A stretch of DNA of 64,000 nt from Thelonectria olida (taxonomy: Eukaryota; Ascomycota; Sordariomycetes; Hypocreales; Nectriaceae), in the NCBI GenBank assembly GCA_020736575.1, contig JAGPYM010000052.1, positions 107,397 to 171,396 on the forward strand, given 5' to 3'. Below the pieces are notes generated by a model. The model was given only the letters and a program-made list of their open reading frames with translations, searched no databases and was not told the origin of the DNA. Positions 58,222-64,000 of this stretch are shown in pieces. Position numbers and translations under genes: made by a program. Positions within the stretch are counted from its first letter, which is position 1. Every line of letters begins with the position of its first letter.

Positions 58222-58681
58222 TAATTAAAAATTATTATTTATAATATTTTATATTTTTTATAGCTAGCCCTATTTTATATTATTTATAAGAGGAAAACTT
58301 TTAGCTTTTTAAATATATATAAAATTAAACACTCTTATAAGCAATTAGCTATAATATATAGCTATATAATTAACTAACTAATAGCTAATATAATATATTT
58401 TAGCTTTTAAAACCAGCCTTTAGCTCTTATAATAGTAGGAAATCTACTAATTATATCTAATTATTTATATATTAATATAGTGTAGGCCAATTAGAAAGCC
58501 CTTTTACAAGTGGCCTAGGAGTATTATAAAATTTGCTTGCGCTTAACTAGCTGCTAGCTGCTAAAATTAAACTAATTATAGTTTTTTTTATTTCTAACCT
58601 AGATTTCTAATTTAAAAGGTTTAGCTTAACTATAACTAGAGATATACTACTATGCTCTAAGCTGGGTTAATTAAAAATTAT
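58222..58681 (-). mobile_element. 432-bp retroposon-like insertion, copy 1 (with 14-bp target duplication)
   Basis: Element 58236-58667, flanked on both sides by TAATTAAAAATTAT (58222-58235 and 58668-58681). It splits the reverse transcriptase of the gypsy relic exactly at the duplicated codons. It matches copy 2 along its length, with most changes C-to-T or G-to-A, so it is older or more heavily RIP-mutated. Orientation is inferred: read on the minus strand it has a GC-rich head and an A-rich tail. Confidence 0.7.
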
Positions 58682-60891
58682 ATACTTTTATTTTTAATTA
58701 GTAAATTAAAGGATTACTTATAAAGAAAGAAAACTTTTATAATATTTAATTTAAAAGGAGCTTATAATCTAATTTATATTAAAAAAGAATATAAATAGAA
58801 AACTATATTTAAAATAAAGTTTAAACTTTATAAATAGCTTATTATACCTTTTACCTTTAGTTTTATTAATATACTAGTAATATTTTAATAAATAATTAAC
58901 TATATATTATAAAAATATGTAAATATAATTATAATATATTATTTAAATAATATTTTAATCTTTTTAAATAATATAAATAAATATATAAAATATATTTATA
59001 AGGTATTATAAGTATTATAAGATATTAAGCTTTTAATTAAACTTATTAAAAGTAAGTTTTATATATAAAAAGTTACCTTTTTAAATTATAAAATCTTATT
59101 AAAAGAAATTAAAATAAATAGATAAAAGATTTTAACTATTAAAAATTAGCTAATACTAATAATAGTTAAAAAAGTATAAGCCTTTTTAAAATTTATAAAC
59201 TATTATTAAAAGATCTTTAAAAATTTTAAAAAGATAGCTATACCTCTTATTAAATTAATTAAAAAAAAATAAAACATTTATTTAAAAACCTAATATTTAA
59301 AATAAGTAAAGTAAAAATAGAAAAATAACTATTAACTTTTATACTTAAAAGGCACTTAAAATAAAAATATATTATAACTATTATTACCTAATATATTCCT
59401 AAATATTTAATAAAATAATAAAAGAATTATATTAAATAGTTTATTATAAGAATTAAATTTAAATAACTTAATATATAATAAAATAACTAGGTTAATTTAA
59501 TACTAGAAATAATTACCTATTAAAAAAGATTTACTTACTTAATAAATTAAAAATAAGTTTATTAAATATTACTATTAAACTATTAAATATTTAAAAAAAT
59601 AAAATAACTAATAATTTTAAGAGTTTTTTAATAAAAGCGTTTAATAGAAAAGAGTAAAATTAAATAACTACTTTTATTATAACTAATATTTAAAAAATAA
59701 AGGCCTTACTTTAAAAATAATAAAAAGACCCTTATAATAATATATATAATAAAATAGAAAACTTACTATTTAAATAAATTTTAAAATATAATAAATAATT
59801 ACTAAGTAATAAGAAAACAAATAAATAATAAATATTAAAATACTTATAAAAGGACCTTATAAGGAAATTTATAAATACTTACTTTATAAATATTAAGGAA
59901 TTAATAAAGCTTTAAATAAGTTAAAATAATATTTTTATTTTTAAAATTAAAAAAAAGTTAAAAAATTATAAATAATACTTTATTTATAATAAAATAAAAG
60001 TATAATAATATAAACTTTATAAGAAATTATACTTATACTATTATAAATAATTATAAGACTTAATTATTATAAACTTTATTATAAAATTATTTTATTATTA
60101 AACCCTATTATAAGTATAACTTATAATAGTATTCTAGTTATTATTAATAGATTTATAAATTTTCTTACTTTATTTTATATTAAAAGTAATAAATATAAAA
60201 GAGTTTTCTTATATTTTTTATAAAATATTATTAGTATATATAAACTATTTAATATAATTATTTTAAATAGAAAACTACTCTTTTTTTAAATTTTAATAAT
60301 ATCTTATAATAAAAATTAAATTAAACTATAAGTTAATTATAGCTTAAAAACCTTAGTTAATAAATAAATTAAATAAATAAATTAAGTTTTAAAAACTTAT
60401 TTTTTATTATATTAACTATATTTAAAACAATTAAATTAAAAAGCTACTTATATATAATTAGTATATAATATAGCTTTTAATAAAAGTATAAAATTATACC
60501 AAGTTATATAAATTTAAATTTACCTCTAATACTTATAAAAATTTAAAAATAAACTATTTATACTAATAGCTATTTTTATATTAAATAAATTTAAAAGTTT
60601 ATATAAAAAAATATATATTAAACTTTTATTATTTAAATAATATAAAAATACTATAATTAAAAAGGTTAAAAAACTAATCTTTTTAAAGGAGATATAATAC
60701 TTTTATTATAAAAAATATTAATATAAAAACTAAAAAAAAACTTAACTATAAATATATTAACTTTATAAAATCTTAGAAAAGTTTTAAAAAATAATTATAA
60801 ATTAAACTTATTATAAAAAGTTAAACTCTATTTAATCTTTTATATTTCCTTAATAGAATTTATAAAAAGAATAATTATAATTAAAATAAAT

Positions 60892-61347
60892 AAAAATACT
60901 AATATCATTTGTAATATTTTATATTTTCTACAGCTAGCCCTATTTTATATTATTTATAGGGGGAAAACCTCTGGCCTTTAGGCGCGCACAGAATCAAACG
61001 CCCCTATGGGCAATTAGCTATAGCGCGCAGCCACACAATTAACTAACTAATAGCTAATATAATATGCCTTAGCTTTCGAAACCAGCCTTTAGCTCTTATA
61101 ATATTAGGAAATCTACTAATTATATCTAATTATTTGCATACTTATATAGTGCGGGCCAATTAGGAAGCCCTTTTATATGTGGCCTAGGAGCGTTATAGAA
61201 TTTACTTGCGCTTAACTGGCTGCCAGCTGCTAGAATTAAACCGACTATAGTTTTTCGTCCCTAACCCAGGTTCCCAATCTGAGAGGTTCGGCTTAACTGC
61301 AACCAGAGACGTGATACTATGCCCCAAGCCGGGAAAAATACTAATAT
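60892..61347 (-). mobile_element. 428-bp retroposon-like insertion, copy 2 (with 14-bp target duplication)
   Basis: Element 60906-61333, flanked by AAAAATACTAATAT at 60892-60905 and 61334-61347. It begins CATTTGTAATATT and ends CCCCAAGCCGGG on the plus strand, with no terminal inverted repeats and no LTR. Read on the minus strand it starts CCCGGCTTGGGGCATAG and ends in an A-rich tail (GTAGAAAATATAAAATATTA). A long target duplication plus an A-rich tail suggests LINE-driven insertion, i.e. a SINE-like element. It keeps many more G/C bases than copy 1, so it is the younger copy. Confidence 0.7.
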
Positions 61348-62282
61348 AAAAGTTAAAAAATTAAAAAAATATAAAATAAAATATATTCTAAATATATAAT
61401 TAAAAAATAGAAAGATTAAATATTTAATATAATAAAAAGGCTATAATAGAAATAAAAGCATATAAAAACTATTAAAATACTTTAATTATATATAATAACT
61501 TTTAAAACGGTTTTATTAGTAATAAAAATAGGTAAAAGCTTATTTAAACTTAAAGCACTTTAGTTAATAATATTTATAGCTTCTAATAATTAAATAAATC
61601 TAATAGCTTACTATTTTAATAAAATTGCCTCCTTTTAAATATATATATTATTTTTTTTATTTAACTTATATATTTTATAATTAAATAAATTACTATTATA
61701 CTCTTTTAATAAATAATATTAATAATAAAAATAATTTAAATAAAATAAAACTTTTTAAAGCTTCTTTTTTACCTTTTTAATTACTACTTTTACTTTTATT
61801 TAAATATTATTATTTTATAATATTAAAAAAGGTTAACTTATAATAAATAATAGAAAAAATAAAATAAATATATATTAAAAGTAGTAATACTATTACTATT
61901 ATAAAAATAATTATAATTAATATATTTTTTATAATAAAAAAAATACTCTATTATATAATATACTTACTAGTTTTAAAAATAATAAAAATAAAATATACTA
62001 ATATTTATACTCTTATAATTAATATATATAATATAAAGGAAATATTTAAATAAAAATTTTAATTTAAAAATATAATTTAATATAATAAAATTAATAAAAT
62101 ATAGCTAATAAATAATTAAAAAAGAAATTTAAGCTAATTATAATAAAATTTAAATAGCTAATTTTAATAGCTTTAAAAATAAAACTAATAAAAGGAAAAT
62201 ATTTTATTATAACTTATATTATTCATAGTTATATATTAAATTGCTTTTATAAGTTTCTATTTAATTATATAACTTTTACTTA

Positions 62283-62545
62283 AGTTTATTTTAAATTATT
62301 TTATAAATTATAATAAACCTTTTAAAAATATTTAATATTTAAACACTTTTATTAAACACTTTAAATAAATATAACTATTTTAACTTTTAATAAAATTTAA
62401 TTATATTTATTTATTTAAAATATATTACTAAATATAATAACTTATTATATTACTTAAACTTTAATACTCTAATCTTTTTACTAATATAAACTTAAAACCC
62501 TCTAGTTTTATTTATTAAAAATTAACTAAATTATTATAAAACTTT
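62283..62545 (+). repeat. 3' LTR-like direct repeat
   Basis: Partner of 52650-52910 in the same orientation. Together they define the probable ends of the gypsy relic. Confidence 0.6.
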
Positions 62546-62791
62546 TATATAAATATTACTTTCTAATTGCAAGTAAATTGGCATATATTAGTATATTTAA
62601 GTGGAAAACTAAACTAAAATAATATTATAACTATTAAAAGCTTAATTATAAGGCATTTTTAAATAGTAAGAATTTAAAACTTATTCTCTTATAAAAGTAA
62701 TAGTATTTAACTAATAGAATAGCTTAAAAGAGACTTGTTAAAACCCCTAGCCCGGCTATTTAAAAACCCTCTAATAAACCTAAAGCTACCT

Positions 62792-62872
62792 TAACCCTAA
62801 GCAGCCCTTCTAATTAGAACAACCTAGCCCTAAGCAGCCCTCCTAATTGGAACAACCTAGCCCCAAGCAGGC
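62792..62872 (+). repeat. 33-bp tandem repeat, about 2.5 copies
   Basis: Units at 62792-62824 and 62825-62857 and a partial at 62858-62872, each built on CCCTAAGCAGCCC(T/C)(T/C)CTAATT. It is followed by short CCCAAG repeats to about 62918. It is GC-rich compared with the surrounding isochore. Confidence 0.65.
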
Positions 62873-64000
62873 CTTCCAGCCCGAGCCCGGCCCTAAGCCC
62901 AAGCCCAAGCCCTAAACCTATAACTAATTAGAAATCTAGGTCTATTTTCTTATACTTACTACCTTTCCTTACTAGCCTAGTTAGGGACTTAAAAGCTAGG
63001 AACTAAGGGCTAGCTAGTCCGAGCTTTCCTACTCTAGTGCCTAGGCGCTAGTATATTAGTTACTATTAGCTATTATAGCTGCTAATATAGTAGTAGTAGC
63101 GGGTTATTAGTAGAGAATATAGTAATAAGAATAGAGGATTTTTATTAGAAGTTAATAAGAATTAGATAGTTTAAGCTTTTTATTAAATTAAGCTATATGG
63201 ATTTAAAAGGGGAGGCTAGAAACTTTTAAAAATAGATATTATACCTTCTTTATAATTTTTATTAAGTTTTTATTTAAGTTTTTATAATTTATTTTAATAT
63301 TTCTAACTTACTCCATTCTAATTAGTTAGTTTACCTATTTTCTATTTTATTTTTTATTTATAATTATAACTAATTATAAATAAGAGTTAATTTTCCTTTA
63401 AGTCTCTATTATTTTATCTTTTATATATTTACTTTTTATAATTACTTTTATTAGGGGTTAAATTATATTATTACTCCTACTATTAAATTGGAAATTATAC
63501 TAGGGATTAATAAGCTATTAAGCTATTAAGTTAGCTTAATAGTAATACTTTTAAACTATTAAAAATAAACTAGTTATAAAAAGATAAAAGAGAAAAGGAG
63601 TAAAAAACTAGAAATTAGAAATTTAATTAGGTATTTAATTAATTTTAAACTTTTCTACCTTTTATTTAATACTTTTACTATTATATAAAAATTTCTAATT
63701 AAATTATTTAATTAAAAGAAAAAAAAAAGAAAGCTATTATTAAATAAGTAAGTTTTATTTTATATTACTAGTACTTTAAAATTCTATATTATAAATCCTT
63801 TAAAATAAATATTCTATTTATAATAGTATTAAAACCCTAAGTAAATATCTTACTATTTAAAATACTTTTAATATAAAAAAGCTTAAACTTAAATATACTA
63901 ATTAATAAAATAATATTATTAAAGGATTAAATAGTTTTTAAAGTTTAAAATACTTAATAGTAAAAGGGATTAAATAGAAGTTAGTATTTTAATTATAATT

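Larger units (their letters stand above)
52650..62545 (+). mobile_element. degenerate Ty3/gypsy chromovirus-like LTR retrotransposon with nested insertions
   Basis: Direct repeats of about 260 bp at 52650-52910 and 62283-62545 look like two LTRs about 9.9 kb apart. Between them, on the plus strand, reverse transcriptase can be read through RIP stops. YYKLNNIIIKNY precedes an insertion; FNLKGAYNLIYIKKEYK (stop for Trp) follows it, then LIIPFTFSFIN and, near 59160-59280, VQAFLKFINYY-like sequence with stops. Near 61370-61500 a chromodomain is recognisable (ILNI, LKNRKIKYLI, two stops where VKW is expected, KGYNRNKS). The length is inflated by two 0.43-kb insertions and a 1.1-kb inverted-repeat element. 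No open frame survives. Confidence 0.7.
52550..64000. other. AT-rich, RIP-type isochore
   Basis: From about 52550 to the window end the sequence is mostly A and T, with a sharp edge against ordinary DNA. No intact gene is present. Homology to a retrotransposon survives with Trp and Gln codons turned to stops (TAG/TAA), the expected result of C-to-T mutation of repeated DNA. Short islands with more G+C remain, mainly younger insertions (60906-61333) and 62750-63050. Confidence 0.85.

Noticed and set aside
61180..61290. tRNA-like A and B boxes on the plus strand of copy 2
   Set aside because: Box-like words (TGGCTGCCAGC, GGTTCCCAATC) occur, but no cloverleaf can be drawn and they lie at the wrong end for the inferred orientation.
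62880..62935. Telomere-like CCCTAA runs
   Set aside because: Only scattered CCCTAA and CCCAAG units occur, without a long perfect array, so this is not a telomere.
52550..64000. Mitochondrial DNA insertion as the cause of the AT-rich block
   Set aside because: The block contains gypsy RT and chromodomain traces with Trp-to-stop changes and nuclear-type nested repeats, and no mitochondrial gene was recognised.
1..64000. tRNA, rRNA genes or CRISPR arrays
   Set aside because: No B-box/A-box pair with tRNA folding, no rRNA-like segment and no regularly spaced repeat-spacer array was seen on either strand.

Overview
This window looks like nuclear DNA of a filamentous ascomycete (Pezizomycotina). 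Genes carry short introns of about 45-75 bp with GT-AG ends. The gene families are typical fungal ones: Zn2Cys6 regulators with fungal-specific domains, DHA1 and ACS major facilitator transporters, a HET-domain gene and a NACHT/ankyrin gene. The right end is an extremely AT-rich block in which retrotransposon Trp and Gln codons have become stops, as repeat-induced point mutation (RIP) produces. No species assignment is attempted. Exon limits were worked out by hand from reading frame, splice consensus and remembered family patterns; nothing was searched.

Layout. 1-0.3 kb: edge of a broken uncharacterised gene (minus). 1.5-19.5 kb: an accessory metabolic block: FAD monooxygenase, Zn2Cys6 regulator, DHA1 transporter, DAO-type FAD oxidoreductase divergent from a second Zn2Cys6 regulator, extended SDR, a frameshifted LINE 3' remnant, and an ACS (allantoate/nicotinate-type) permease. 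This looks like a catabolic or detoxification neighbourhood with its own uptake and control. 20.5-23.7 kb: a four-helix membrane protein and a second DHA1 transporter. 24.25-24.75 kb: a 0.49-kb non-autonomous DNA element with 123-bp terminal inverted repeats. 24.9-26.6 kb: a Fungal_N-like + PAS protein cut short by a frameshift inside a second PAS domain. 27.4-32.4 kb: secreted rhamnogalacturonan lyase (PL4), HRI1-like protein, a decayed GFA/CENP-V gene and a small kinase-like protein. 33.5-40.3 kb: secreted PAN protein with Ser/Thr-rich tandem repeats, a glutathione transferase with a probable GC-AG intron, a MetX-like alpha/beta hydrolase and a third Zn2Cys6 regulator. 42.5-45.2 kb: AAAP amino-acid transporter and a small secreted protein.

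46.6-51.7 kb is the most unusual part. A decayed NLR-type gene (NACHT, then ankyrin repeats) runs into a complete-looking ubiquitin-conjugating E2 domain at its C terminus. A HET-domain gene sits head-to-head with it, 160 bp away, and has its own frameshift and an in-frame stop. Fungal NLR and HET genes act in non-self recognition and programmed cell death; an E2 as the terminal module of such a protein is the most notable architecture here.

52.55-64 kb is a RIP-type AT isochore with no intact gene. It holds a roughly 9.9-kb Ty3/gypsy chromovirus relic with LTR-like direct repeats, recognisable reverse transcriptase and chromodomain, a nested 1.1-kb inverted-repeat element, and two 0.43-kb retroposon-like insertions each flanked by a 14-bp target duplication.
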